Origin: Aurantiochytrium sp. KH105
Lineage: Eukaryota; Sar; Bigyra; Thraustochytrida; Thraustochytriidae
Direction of reading: 5' to 3'
NCBI GenBank assembly: GCA_003116975.1
Contig: BGKB01000065.1
Coordinates: 1 to 64,000 of the forward strand
Length of the DNA: 64,000 nt
The position numbers and the translations under genes were made by a program. The notes beneath the pieces were generated by a model, which had not been told where the DNA came from, ran no database searches, and was given only the letters and a program-made list of their open reading frames with translations. Of the stretch, positions 27,494 to 37,926 are shown one piece after another. Positions within the stretch are counted from its first letter, which is position 1. The number at the start of each line of letters is the position of its first letter.

Positions 27494-29976
27494 TCACGCG
27501 AGGTCGCGCGTGGTGGTGCTGGAGGACGCGCCCGTGGCTCCCGACTGTTGCTGTCGATCAGGGATCCCGCCGCCGAGGCATTCTCGCAGCTCGTGCATCT
27601 CCGCTTCGGTGCCTTGCTTGGCCTCCGCAGAGTCGGGCTTGACGAGTCGTGCGCGCGCAAAGTCGATCACCCGGACAGCGCCCGTCTCGGGACACAGAAC
27701 GAAGTTGCGCAGCGCCACGTCGCCGTGCAAACACCCGGCGGCGTGCACGCGGGCTAACGCCGCAAGGGCCCCCTCGCGGACCTCTGCGGCAAAGGGCGGC
27801 CCGACCTCTTGCAGACTCGTCCCGACGTCCAGGGTGATGACGGCGAACCAGTTGCACTTGTCCATGAGCGTGTCACCATAGACGAGCGGCGGCACGGCGA
27901 TACCCTGCAGGGAGCGCAGCGCCTTGTACACGCTACTCTCATACTCGACGGTGCTCCTGGCCTCGTCGACCGATAGGCCGCCCATGCGTCCGCCCGTCAC
28001 GAGCGTCTTGATCATAAACGCGAGGCCGTCGGGCCGCCGCAGCCTCGTTACGCTCGAGGTCGAAGACTCCCGCACCGACTCGTAGGCCTTGTCCCACGGC
28101 ACGGGTAGCAGGTCCGCCATGGCGTTTCGTGGGAGCGGCAGAAGCACATCGTCGCCGGGAGCGCCCGGTTCGGTATCGCGAACGCCCTTGAAGTATTCAT
28201 ACGCCGCGTCATCGTACGGATTGCGGCGCTGGATCTGGGTCCCGTTGTTGCCCCGCAGGCCGTTGCGCCACTCCGAGATTACGTGCTGCCCCAGTTGGGA
28301 GTCCTTTCGGGGAAACTGGTTGCGAGCTTCGCGGTCCTCCAGTGCTCGACAGAGCGCGATGAGGTAACCCATGTGCACGGACTTCGTACCTTCCCCTGTG
28401 CACGAATACGCCTTGGAGACAAGAAGCCGGGGCGTAATGGGTTCTCGATTCTCGTCGCTTCCTTGCCATTCCTCACGTTTGAGAAATCAGGTGTACTCTG
28501 TCGTGCTCAGCGCCCCATACCGAAGCCCGAGGGCGATCATATAGCCATAGATTTGCTCCAGTGCATCCTTGGTACCGTTGTGGACATACTCGCGGCTGTC
28601 GTTCCCGCTCGTGCTCCGTAGACTCGCTCCGGCGTTACTCGAATCGGCATCGACCGCCGTAGCGAGAGCGCGCGCGAAACGGATGCCGCGGTTTCTAGCG
28701 GCAGCTATGCGCTCGCTTCCCCGTGTCGCCGACTGCCCCAACCCATGTTCCCATATCCGAAGTCGTTTCGGGCCGTCCTCGTTTTCATTGTCTTCAGTCT
28801 CTTCCCCCGCATCCAAGGATTCGGGGGCCGGGAAACCGGCTGGCTTCTTGTGTTCATGCACGAAGATAGGTTTCTGTGTCGCATTTCCCTCCTCTCCGTG
28901 AGGGAGCCCCGTACCAACCCAGAGCTCGTCAGTGCGCGAACCTACGACAGTGTAAGACTCGAACTTGATGTCCATATGCAAGCTCGAGAACGCCTGCAGG
29001 TCGCCGAAGACGTGCTTCAACAGCGGGTCTCCTGAGCGCGCAAACATTTGCATCGCGCAGCCTGTCTCGCTTTGCGAGCGATCGAAGGCGGCGCCCGGAA
29101 GGAATGCTGCTGCGTCAAACGTAGCGTCTTGCCCGATCGTTTGGCTCAAATCATAATCCTCAAAGTTACCCCATTTTGCTAGCTCCAGCAATTGCACGCC
29201 CCAGCTGTGTACGCCTGATGTGTCTTGGCCGGGGACACCCGTGATTGCGTTAAACATGGGCCGTCCTAATGGAAAGTCCAAGGCAGCTTTCGACTCCTCA
29301 TCATCCCCTCCAGGGCATTCACGGAGACTGCCGGCTCGCTCTGCGCGGAGCCGGTGGACGCCTGTTGAGATCTGGACATCCTAGCCATGATACTATCGTG
29401 TTCCGCCTCGATAGCTTCAAGTTTCGTTTTGATAACTTCTAAGTCTCCCTCAAGCGGCGCCAACGCGGACCTCTTCTCTTCGCGACTCATGCTCTCGTCT
29501 TCGTTGATACGTTTGATCCGACTCTTTACCAACTTCTTCTCTCTTTTTCCTTCTTTCCTCCTTTCATCGACTGCAAGCATTTCAGCACCGAGGTTTTCCG
29601 CCCTTAAAGCGCGGTTTTCCGCCCTTTTACGGCAGGTACTACGCTCCCTTACAGCGCGATTTGCCGCCTCATATCAAGTGCGCAAACCCTGCCAACTTTC
29701 GTCGAGAGCCGCGATCTTGCGATAATTCGCAGCGTTGCTTGCCCTCGTGAAATGGACTACCACGCGCACATTGAGGCTCCGACCAAGTTCCTCGTCCGCC
29801 AGCAGGAGTTCATTCAAATAATGAGCAAGTCTTATCAGAGTCTCATCGTTGAAGTACTTCACGTCGCTGGGTTGGAGATTTCTAAATACCACGTCATCCC
29901 ACTCGGTGAAGTCAATCTCGAGCGGCAAGCGCGAGGCGTCAGGGCCCCCGCGCTCGGACTCGGATGGCGTGGCCAT
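27494..29976 (-). pseudogene. Broken nuclease-kinase (Crinkler/CR-effector-like) gene
   Basis: One long minus-strand coding region interrupted three times. From an ATG at 29976 it encodes a helical N-terminal part (about 100 codons), then a TGA at 29674-29676. The same frame continues as a highly charged coiled coil to about 29290. There the frame shifts; the next frame carries a PD-(D/E)XK-like nuclease core (RTDELWVG, then IFVHEHKKP) and the segment ALEQIYGYMIALGLRYG. A second TGA at 28487-28489 sits where relatives have Trp. The same frame then runs through a protein-kinase-like domain with LHGDVALRNFVL (HxDxxxxN) and VIDFARA (DFG position). Nuclease-kinase pairs of this kind occur in Crinkler/CR effectors and FunK1-like proteins of oomycetes, fungi and other protists; the match is by motif, from memory. 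TGA ends other genes here, so it is a stop. I read this as a recently inactivated copy. Confidence 0.6.
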
Positions 29977-30176
29977 CTTTCCGTGCTCTCTTTCTCTCCT
30001 CGGCCATGTGCAGACAGGCGAGCGAGCAAGCAAGCTTGCGGCGGCTCCTCTCGTTTCAGAACTGCACGCATCTGTCTCCTCTCGCCATAGTCGCTGATGG
30101 TTCACGTGCAGCGACGCTTGAGCAGAGAGAGAAAATGAGACCCCGTCAATGAAAATTCTCTAATATCAACTAGGGC

Positions 30177-31655
30177 CTAGAATCGGAAAAGACTTCGAAC
30201 ATTTTTCTTGCCCTGCTTTTTCGCTTGGCTGGCAACCAGAGCGTGCTCAATGGTGACGGGGAGACCTTGTTTGGACTCGCGGCGACGCTCGAGATCATCC
30301 TTGATCCAAGCTTGTGCAGCCATCTGCACAGGGTCAAAAGGAGAGCTCAGGGGCGGTGTGTACGCGAGATCGTAGTCGCTGAATTCGTCAATTGTCATCT
30401 TGTGGTACAATGCTGTGGCAATAATGTCCACGCGCTTGGCGACCTGACCATTGACATGACCCACGATCTCTGCGCCGATAATCAGACGCGTGTCGACATC
30501 GGCTGTAAACTGAATGTGGAGTGGGGTCGCGTTCGGGTAGTACACCTTGTGGTCATATGTGGTGAAGCTGATCGTTCGCGGATTCATGCCGTGCGCTTGC
30601 GCTGCCCTGTCATTGAGACCCGTTCGTGCGATAACTTGGTCAAAAAGCTTAATGACTTGTGTTCCTACACACCCTTTGAAGGTGGCCGGAATGCCAACAG
30701 CGTTGCTCCCCGCGACGCGGCCTTGCTTGTGACTCGTGGTTCCCAGCGGCTGGTACACATACTGATTGAGTTGACGATGCAAAGTCATGACGCCGTCGCC
30801 AGCGCAATAGATATCCTTGACCGACGACTCCATGCGTTCGTTGACGACAACTGCCCCGCGGCTGAGTTTGAGACCCGCCGCGCGAGGAAGCTCATCGTTC
30901 GGCACGGCGCCAATGGCAACAATGACAATGTCGGCGACAAGGTCGAGGGCGCCCGAGCCGTCTGCAATCTCTCCAGTAACGCGAAGCTGGCCTGTTTCTG
31001 TTCGCGAGAATCCCGTTACGCTTGCGTTCGTGCACAGCTTAATGCCCCGCGACTCGACATTCTGGTGAACAAGCTCTGCCAGTTCTTCGCCAATAGTTCG
31101 GGGAAGAACGTGCGCATTGTGCTCTACAATGGTCACATTCATGCCTTGAAGCGTGAAGGCATCAGCCATTTCCATGCCAACGTAACCTGCACCCACGATG
31201 ACAGCAGACTTTGGATTCGCCACCTCGACAAACTCGTGAATTGCGAACATTTCACCAATCCAGCGCAGTGTAAAGACACCCTCGAGATCCATGCCTTCGA
31301 CATCGAGCTTGCGTGAGGTTGCGCCGGTGCAAATAAGGAGCTTGTCGTAGCTCAGCTCCTCCTCCTCGCCATCCTCGTTCTCGATGACGAGGACCTTGCG
31401 CGTCTTGATGACCGATTTGGCATTGGTATTGAGGAGAAGCGAGATGCCGAGCGCCTCGATGTCCGCTTTGGTGCGGTGTGCCAGTGTTTGCGGATCCTCA
31501 ATCTCCCCTGACAAGAAGAAGGGCTCGCCGCAGATGGAAAAGTTTGGCCACTGATCCCTCTGCATCATGATTACCTCCGTCTCGGGCGCCAGCTCCTTGA
31601 TGCGAAGCGCCGCCATAACGCCTGCATCGCTACCGCCCACGATCACCACGCGCAT
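30177..31655 (-). CDS. FAD-dependent CoA-disulfide reductase/NADH oxidase-like oxidoreductase
   Basis: A 492-residue flavoprotein of the pyridine-nucleotide disulfide oxidoreductase superfamily. It opens with the FAD-binding strand MRVVIVGGSDAGVMAALRI. Residue 42 is the single redox Cys in NFSICGEPFF, characteristic of CoA-disulfide reductases, NADH oxidases and peroxidases. The segment LLICTGATSR, the NAD(P)H-binding SAVIVGAGYVGMEMAD and the second FAD contact IYCAGDGV follow. The C-terminal dimerisation domain (about 340-455) is complete, with a polar 40-residue tail that ends in a basic cluster. Members reduce CoA disulfide or O2/H2O2 with NAD(P)H; the exact substrate cannot be fixed. The ATG is chosen because the FAD motif normally begins at residue 1-5; the frame is open for 95 codons upstream, including an earlier ATG, so a targeting extension is possible. 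Confidence 0.8.
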   Translation of the reverse strand: MRVVIVGGSDAGVMAALRIKELAPETEVIMMQRDQWPNFSICGEPFFLSGEIEDPQTLAHRTKADIEALGISLLLNTNAKSVIKTRKVLVIENEDGEEEELSYDKLLICTGATSRKLDVEGMDLEGVFTLRWIGEMFAIHEFVEVANPKSAVIVGAGYVGMEMADAFTLQGMNVTIVEHNAHVLPRTIGEELAELVHQNVESRGIKLCTNASVTGFSRTETGQLRVTGEIADGSGALDLVADIVIVAIGAVPNDELPRAAGLKLSRGAVVVNERMESSVKDIYCAGDGVMTLHRQLNQYVYQPLGTTSHKQGRVAGSNAVGIPATFKGCVGTQVIKLFDQVIARTGLNDRAAQAHGMNPRTISFTTYDHKVYYPNATPLHIQFTADVDTRLIIGAEIVGHVNGQVAKRVDIIATALYHKMTIDEFSDYDLAYTPPLSSPFDPVQMAAQAWIKDDLERRRESKQGLPVTIEHALVASQAKKQGKKNVRSLFRF

Positions 31656-32747
31656 CGTTTTTTCTTTTTTTTCTTCTGAAGGCAATTCACGTTTGCCGCC
31701 GCGGTGGTGGATCGTGAAGACCGGCGGGGCGGCGGTCGCCGGAAGACCCGCTTTCTCCGTGTCGGAGGCTCGGGTATTCCGCGCGTGCTGATTCGCCGAG
31801 TTGTCAAAACCACCACACGAAAACCACGACGCAAAAAAGCCTTGCTTTCTTGGACGCAGCAACCAGATAGAACATGTGCACACGCGCACACGAACTTTGT
31901 GCAGGGTGCAAAGCATTTCGCTTCGTTCACAACCACCCAATCACTCGCCTCTCCTCATGAATCGTGCGAACGAATCTTGCGAAGTGTTTCGTTGTGCAAC
32001 GTCGATCGCTGCGCATCGAGCTCTTCGCCACGCCTCCACGTCGTCACGGTCATACTCCTCGGCTTGAATTAGTCCTTGTCAAGACTCGAGGGCTCAAGGC
32101 CGCGCGCAGTCCTCTCGCGATCCATTACTCGCCGTCGAGGCCGGCCGGCTGCGACGCGCTCGCCCGCCTCTGCTGCTGCTCGCCATGGTCGCTGGGCCCG
32201 GTGGACGAAGATGCGATTTCCCGCACCTCTCCACAGCTTGCACACAGCCTTGCTATTCACGAATACTCTCTATGCAAATAGCTCTAAGGTGCGGGGACGT
32301 AGGAGCTGCTGTGTGGATGGGACCGGCGCTTTGAGGGTCCGCAGTCGCCCGCAACTGCCGCGCGTGCGGTGCCCGGGGTGTGCGGCCGGACCTCGGCAAG
32401 CGCGTCTCGGCGAAGAGCAAAAGTCCGCGGCCAGCCTCGAGCGTCTCTGGCTGGTTGTCTGGCCGGTCGGCCGACCGGGAAAGTCCCAAGACGCTTGCAC
32501 CCGCCACTGCTGGCGGGCCGGGCTGGAGGTTTTGCGCCGTTGCGCGTGCTCGAGCAAACATGGTTGTGCAGCAGTCCAGAGCAAAAAAGCAAAGCAAAGC
32601 AAAACCTCCATTGACACGAACCTCTGCGACGCCGGCGGCGGCGGCAACAACGCGACGCGAAGCAACGCAGAGCGAAGCAAAGCAAATCGAAGCGCCTTGC
32701 AGTGAGACGAGGCGAGGCCGTAAGCGCAGAACGAGTTCAGAGGAGGC
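31656..32747. other. 1.1-kb divergent promoter region
   Basis: Between the flavoprotein gene (-) and the aquaglyceroporin (+). It contains AGCAA-type simple repeats near 32580-32690. Open frames on both strands are low complexity and unsupported. Confidence 0.45.
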
Positions 32748-33713
32748 ATGTCCAGAGCGGGCCTCGTGCCTGGGAGAATGAGCGATCACAGCTTAGACCT
32801 CGAGGGCGGCGCGCCAGCTGAGGACATGCAGGCCAAGTACGGCAAGTTCATCAAACGACTCCGCGGAGAGCCCACCGAAGATGCAGACGCCATGAGATCC
32901 ACGACGTTGCGCCAAGAAATGGTCGCTGAGGCCGTGGGAACTGGCTTCATCGTACTCTTTGGCGTGGGGGTCGTGAACACGGCGGTGCTCACCGGGGCGC
33001 AGGCAGGAATTTTCCAAGTGGCCATCGTCTGGGGCATTGGCATCGGTCTTGCTATACTCACAACGGCAAGTCTTTCCGGTGCCCATCTCAATCCAGCCGT
33101 CTCGCTTGCATTTGCGCTCATGCGCCCCGATGACTTTCCTTTTCGAAAGCTTATTCCCTACATTGGAGCACAGTTTGCTGGGAGCATCATCTGCGCCGCT
33201 GTGAATTATCTGATCTTCTCCACGGCACTGTCCAATTTCGAGGAGCAGCGAGGCATCGTGCGCGGCGAGCCTGGCAGTGAACAATCGGCCATGGTCTTTG
33301 GGGAATACTTTCCCAACCCTGACTTTGCCGCGTCAGCCTCTCTGGGCTGGTCAAGTTCTACTGTGTCTCCCCTGGGATCGCTTGGCATAGAAGCGCTCGG
33401 AACGGGCATTCTCATGTTCAACATTCTCGGACTCACGGACGCACGAAATCAAATGAGGATTGGTGGTGCTGCCAAGGCGTTTGGGATTGGTCTCACCGTA
33501 ACAGTTCTCATCTCGCTCTACGCGCCATTGAATCAGGCAGGTTTTAATCCTGCGCGAGACTTTGGTCCACGCATCGTTGCCTTTCTCGCCGGCTGGGGCG
33601 AGATCGCTATTCCCGGTCCACAAGGCGGTTTCTGGACGTACATACTCGGCCCGCTCATTGGCGCGCCACTTGGTGCTGCCTTCTATGACTTCGTGCTGAT
33701 GCGCGGCCTCTGA
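32748..33713 (+). CDS. Aquaglyceroporin (MIP family, GlpF-like)
   Basis: A 321-residue major intrinsic protein channel. Six hydrophobic helices start at about residue 50 (EAVGTGFIVLFGVGVVNTAV). The two half-helix pore motifs are GAHLNPAVS and GFNPARDFGPR; Asp after the second NPA-type motif is the signature of glycerol-conducting members. There is an extended loop C of about 45 residues and a 45-residue polar N-terminus. It should pass glycerol, water or small neutral solutes through the plasma or an internal membrane. The first ATG is used; an alternative ATG at 32778 would remove ten residues. The last codons and stop are the first unit of a tandem repeat extending downstream. It is one exon. 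Confidence 0.9.
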   Translation: MSRAGLVPGRMSDHSLDLEGGAPAEDMQAKYGKFIKRLRGEPTEDADAMRSTTLRQEMVAEAVGTGFIVLFGVGVVNTAVLTGAQAGIFQVAIVWGIGIGLAILTTASLSGAHLNPAVSLAFALMRPDDFPFRKLIPYIGAQFAGSIICAAVNYLIFSTALSNFEEQRGIVRGEPGSEQSAMVFGEYFPNPDFAASASLGWSSSTVSPLGSLGIEALGTGILMFNILGLTDARNQMRIGGAAKAFGIGLTVTVLISLYAPLNQAGFNPARDFGPRIVAFLAGWGEIAIPGPQGGFWTYILGPLIGAPLGAAFYDFVLMRGL

Positions 33714-33823
33714 TCGAGGCTGATGCGCAGCCTCTTTGATCGAGGCTGATGCACGGCCTCTTTGATCGAGGCTAATGCGCTGCCTCTAGTCGAGGCTGAT
33801 GCGCGGCCTCTGCTCGAGGCTGC
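33695..33823. repeat. 24-26-bp tandem repeat arising from the aquaglyceroporin stop region
   Basis: Five copies of the unit GCTGATGCGCGGCCTC plus 8-10 bases (TGATCGAG, TTTGATCGAG, TAGTCGAG, TGCTCGAG) begin at 33695, 33719, 33745, 33771 and 33795. The first copy encodes the last residues of the channel and its TGA; the rest lie in the 3' noncoding part. Confidence 0.9.
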
Positions 33824-34576
33824 GAACTTGATTTTGCTATTTGTTTTTAATTTGTGGGCGGTCGGGCGCGACTTGCGGTTTTCGAGACTGTTGCTGCTCC
33901 GCTACAATCTCCCTTCTGCCGCATACATTGACTGTGAGTTGCAGCACCGCATCGACTTTTTTTCGTGAGCATCGCATGTTCGCAGACCTAGGATTGTTGC
34001 GTCTTCCTCTCGCAAGCATGTAAGCAAGCAAGCAAGGCCGAGCTAGCAACTTTGTCAGCTTGCTCGACATCACATCACATCACGTCGCATCGCATCACAT
34101 CCGTCACAAGTGTCTCCCATGTCCTTCACCCAGTCACGCCGTCTAATTAGCCGCCTCTTTGATCACCATATTTCCCCCCCAACGACCCCTCCTCTGCTCG
34201 CCTTGCTCGTATCTGACCGTCCTCTTGTCTCTGCACCCAGCGTCAGTCTGTCAGTCCTCCTCGTCATGATCGTCATCGTCATCGTCGCCACTTTTGTCAC
34301 CTTCGATCGCCGGCGCGACCCTTGTACGGGTCGCGGCATGTATGCGCGATCGCGGGGGCCAAGATACACGCGCCTTGACCAGGTTGTCGTCATGCGGTGC
34401 AGAACGCCATCGCCAGAACGCCATCGCAAGCCAGCGCCGCGCGTGCCAGAGCCCTTTGCCCTCTGCGCGTGCCAGAGCCCGGTCGCCCGTCCGCCCCGCC
34501 TGCTGCAGCCGGAGGAGGAGACGCTTCGAGCGCGAGAAGGAGGTGGACGCGGACGCCCGTCCGTCACAGGAGCACC
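33824..34576. other. Intergenic with simple repeats
   Basis: About 750 bases before mevalonate kinase. It holds a GCAA tetramer run at about 34018-34036 and a CATCA/CATCG pentamer-like run at about 34066-34105. No gene is supported; open frames through 34160-34570 are low complexity. Confidence 0.5.
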
Positions 34577-35829
34577 ATGCCCGAGCAGGAGGTGAAAAAG
34601 CGCAAGGCGGAGGACGCTGCCGAGCACAAGGGGTACGGCAAGCTGATTCTCTTTGGCGAGCACTTTGTCGTGTACAAGAAGCCCGCGCTGGTCGGCGCTG
34701 TCAAGGCCGCCACCGTGGCCGAGGTCGAGCTCAGCGATGAGAACACCTGGTCGCGCGGTCTCATTGTCGAGGATGCACGCCCCGCAATCCCCGGTTACAA
34801 GGACAAGAAGGCCGGTGAGATGATCGAGAGCACGCGCCTTGTGCTCAAGCACTTTGATCTTGACTCCGACAAGCGCGGCGTCAAGGTGATCCTTAAGGGC
34901 GACCTTGCTCCCGTTTCGGGCATTGGAGCTAGCGCTGGTACGTTCATTTGACTTGCAGGTCTCATTCCTACTTTTGCAACCCCCCTCCCCCCCCCTCTTT
35001 ACTTTATTTGACTTGACTTGACCGAAGCAGCTCGCTAACCGACTGACTCTGACTGGCTCTGTCACCCGCTCGCTCGCTCGCACGCAATCAATTTTCACAG
35101 CCAACTGCGTCTCTGTCGCCCGCGCACTCGCGGCCGCACTCGGCAAGGACGTTGACGAGGATGAGATTAACCAGGCCGCCTACGAGGGTGAGATGGCCTA
35201 TCACGGCACCCCTTCCGGTACGTTCACTCTCTTCTTGATTATTCTTTCGAGATTATAGACACGCCAGCGAGTCCTTGAACATTCCCTTCTGACACATTAT
35301 TGCGACGAACTTTACAGGTATTGACAACACCGCCTCGACCTTTGGCGGCGTGCTGCGCTTCCAGCGCACGGACGGCAAGCCCCTCTTTGACAAGAAGAAG
35401 CTTCCCGTCGAGATCCCCATTGTCTACGCCAGCACCGGCATCACCGCCTCCACCACTGAGGTTGTTGGTGACGTGCGCGAGAAGCGCGAGAAGGATGCGG
35501 CCTGGTACGAGGGCCTCGAGAAGGAATACATGGAGGTCTTCGACGCTGCCGAAAAGGCCATTGAGGAGGGCGGGGAGGGCCTCGTCAAGACGTTCGCCGA
35601 ACTTGCGAACCGCAACCACGAAATCCTCCAAAAGCTCTCTGTCAGCTGCAAGGAGCTTGACGACCTCGTCGAGACGGCCAAGTCTGCCGGCGCTCTCGGA
35701 GCCAAGATGAGCGGCACCGGCCGCGGTGGCCTCATGTTCGCCATCTGCGCTGACGAGGCCTCCCAGGAAGCCGTCGCCAAGGCGCTCGAGGGCAAGGCTC
35801 CCCAGGTCTGGAAGACTGCCTTTCAGTAA
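34577..35829 (+). CDS. MVK: Mevalonate kinase (three exons)
   Basis: A GHMP kinase that phosphorylates mevalonate in the cytosolic isoprenoid/sterol pathway. Exons are 34577-34937, 35101-35217 and 35318-35829 (990 nt, 329 residues), joined by introns of 163 and 100 bases. Motif 1 is GKLILFGEHFVVYKKPALVG. Motif 2 (PVSGIGASAAN, GHMP ATP loop) is completed only by splicing across intron 1. The catalytic-region GTPSGIDNTASTFGG spans intron 2, and motif 3 is KMSGTGRGGLMF. The length is close to short MVKs. Both donors read GTACGTTCA after a G and the acceptors are TTCACAG and TTTACAG; both introns are phase 1. The splice sites restore the motifs exactly, so this model is well supported. Confidence 0.92.
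34938..35100 (+). other. Intron 1 of mevalonate kinase
   Basis: A GT-AG intron of 163 bases (donor GTACGTTCAT, acceptor TTTTCACAG), phase 1. Removing it rebuilds the GHMP ATP-binding loop. Confidence 0.9.
35218..35317 (+). other. Intron 2 of mevalonate kinase
   Basis: A GT-AG intron of 100 bases with the same nine-base donor GTACGTTCA as intron 1 and acceptor CTTTACAG, phase 1. Removing it rebuilds the PSGIDN motif. Confidence 0.9.
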
Positions 35830-36499
35830 CTGACTGTCCGCCATGCAAAGTGGGACCTTGCCTACTTCTTGCGCTCGGGCTTCTACGTAGAAACACTCGC
35901 TGAAGTTCAATCTTTCGTAGTAGGCCTATTGATTCCAAAGGACCTAAAGAAAAAAGAGATCGAATCTGTGTCATTTTGTCTTTGTCTTGCCTTGTCTTGC
36001 TAAACGTAACGGGGAAGGGGGTATCTACATCATTTTCAGAGATTTGCTCGAGACGCAAGGCTTTGTCAAACTCATGAAAACAAACAATCTTGAGAGGGCG
36101 AGACCCAAATTCTGAAGATCCAAGAGTGCTCTCCCTCTTCATCAGCAAAACCTTCGCGAGCAAATGGCCAGCCACAAGAGGCAAGCGGCGCGGAGACTTT
36201 TTGCGTACAGATTCTGCGGCGAGAACCCCCAGCCCTCGCAAAACAACTTGCCTTGCCAAGTGCCGGTGATCATCCCCTCCGAACGTCTCTAGGCCTATCT
36301 TTCCGAGGATGGGTGCTCCAGCCGCTGCCACAAGCAAAGTCAGACTGGCAAAGCCGCATCCACGCCGACGCCTTGCGGGGCGGGCCGGCACGGGACGCGA
36401 GCGTCCGGCCGCAGAAACCGCAGGACCCGCGCCGTGTGCGTCGCCCGGCCTGCGTCGCCCGGCCTGCGTCGCTCGCGAGAGGCGCGGAGACGCGGCGAG
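35830..36499. other. Intergenic with two TAGGCCTA palindromes
   Basis: About 670 bases between mevalonate kinase and the ArfGAP gene. TAGGCCTA occurs at 35921-35928 and 36290-36297. No coding sequence or RNA gene was recognised. Confidence 0.5.
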
Positions 36500-37795
36500 A
36501 TGCAGTTCCAGAGCGAGCTGCGCGGCCTCGTCCGCTCGGTGCCGGGCAATGACGTGTGCGTGGACTGCCGCGAGCCGAACCCGACGTGGGCGTCGGTAAA
36601 CCTGGGCATCTTTATGTGTCTAGATTGCAGCGGCGTACATCGCGCCATGGGCGTGCACATTAGCTTTGTCAAGTCGCTCAGCCTCGACAAGTGGACGCCG
36701 CAGCTCGTGGCAAATATGCGCAATGGGGGCAACACGCGCGCCAACGCTTACTTTGAGGCCAAACTCCCGGCCAACTTCCCGCGCCCGTCCACTATGCGCG
36801 AGCGAGATGAGTTTATTCGCAACAAGTATCAGCTTCGACGCTGGGTCGCAGATACGAATGCCCCTCCCGATGTCGCCGCCGCCGCACCTGCCGCACAAGC
36901 ACAAGCACACGAACAGAACGGGCAATCGTCGGCCGCGAATGCCCAGGCAGCCAGTGGTCGCAAGAAACGGATTCCTCCTTCGCAACGACGCGCGATGCAG
37001 CAGCAAGAGCACCAGCAGCAGCAGCAGCATCAGCAAGCTGCCCAAACGCCGCCTCAGCAGCAGGTCACAGAGGCCAGCGCTGACTTGCTTGACGGTCCTT
37101 TCGTAGGAGCCGAAACTGTGTCCACACCGCAAAGTGCGAATGCGGCAAGTGCGATGCCGCCTGCGTCTACGTCGACGGCTTCCCTGGGTGGACTGTTTCA
37201 GAACATGAACATCAAAGCGAACGGAGCCGCCCCTAAGCCTCCCCAACAACCGCCCCAGCAATTGCCCCAGGATACTGGAAATCTGAACGAGGCTTCGAAT
37301 GATGACGACCTTCTTAGCTTCGGCGCCGAAACCGCGCAGCCACCTAGTATGCTAGCACATTCCACCTCTCTTGCATCCTCCACCTCATCCTCGACCTCGT
37401 CATCATCCGAATTTTCCCTCCTAGATCAGCTAGAGGGGACCTCTGTAAATGGTAGCACGGGCTTACCCATGGCGAACGCAAAGGAAGATCCACAGGCTCA
37501 GGCAGAGCTAGAACAGGTCATGATGGACCTTGCACAAGTCGATGGAGAACTTGACCAGGCCGCGGAGCTCGTACAAATTTACGAGTCGGCGAAAAACAAC
37601 CTTTTAATTGCCAAGTCCCGTATTGAGCAGCTCAGTGGCTTTGTGGATAACCTTCAGATGCAAAGGCTCGACGGGATGCAGATTCGAGCCGAGCCTCAAG
37701 TCCTTTTGCGCAAGAAGCTCAATGCGCAGGCGACACAAGTCGCCTCCAAGCTCCAACAGACGCACGGCTCACTCCTTGCTTCGCTACAAAAATAG
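36500..37795 (+). CDS. ArfGAP-domain protein (SMAP/AGD-like)
   Basis: A 431-residue GTPase-activating protein for Arf family GTPases in vesicle coat cycling. Residues about 1-120 are an ArfGAP domain with the zinc finger [20 protein letters not shown] plus CLDCSG (C-x2-C-x16-C-x2-C) and the catalytic Arg in the following [10 protein letters not shown] segment; LDKWTP and NxxANAYFE-type motifs follow. The middle (about 125-310) is disordered and rich in Gln, Ala and Ser. The last 110 residues form a likely coiled coil ([20 protein letters not shown]). The single N-terminal ArfGAP with a disordered tail resembles SMAP or plant AGD proteins. The start is the first ATG giving the canonical N-terminus; upstream in-frame codons have no ATG. 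It is convergent with the RCC1/BTB gene 131 bases away. Confidence 0.87.
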   Translation: MQFQSELRGLVRSVPGNDVCVDCREPNPTWASVNLGIFMCLDCSGVHRAMGVHISFVKSLSLDKWTPQLVANMRNGGNTRANAYFEAKLPANFPRPSTMRERDEFIRNKYQLRRWVADTNAPPDVAAAAPAAQAQAHEQNGQSSAANAQAASGRKKRIPPSQRRAMQQQEHQQQQQHQQAAQTPPQQQVTEASADLLDGPFVGAETVSTPQSANAASAMPPASTSTASLGGLFQNMNIKANGAAPKPPQQPPQQLPQDTGNLNEASNDDDLLSFGAETAQPPSMLAHSTSLASSTSSSTSSSSEFSLLDQLEGTSVNGSTGLPMANAKEDPQAQAELEQVMMDLAQVDGELDQAAELVQIYESAKNNLLIAKSRIEQLSGFVDNLQMQRLDGMQIRAEPQVLLRKKLNAQATQVASKLQQTHGSLLASLQK

Positions 37796-37926
37796 TTAAG
37801 AAAAAAAATACGTAGAAAAGAAATTAAAGGGGAAAGAATTACAACTGCCAAACTTTGCGGATGATCTGGCTGATGTGAATGACAAAGGGGAAGAAAAGGT
37901 CGTATAACATTGCAACGCCGTCGTTG

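Noticed and set aside
28487-29676. In-frame TGAs as selenocysteine or reassigned Trp codons
   Set aside because: TGA ends normal genes here (FHA/SFI1, aquaglyceroporin), no SECIS-like element was noticed, and a frameshift in the same gene points to a pseudogene.
32076-32705. 209-codon plus-strand frame between the flavoprotein and aquaglyceroporin genes
   Set aside because: Low-complexity end from AGCAA repeats and no recognisable domain; lies in a divergent promoter region.
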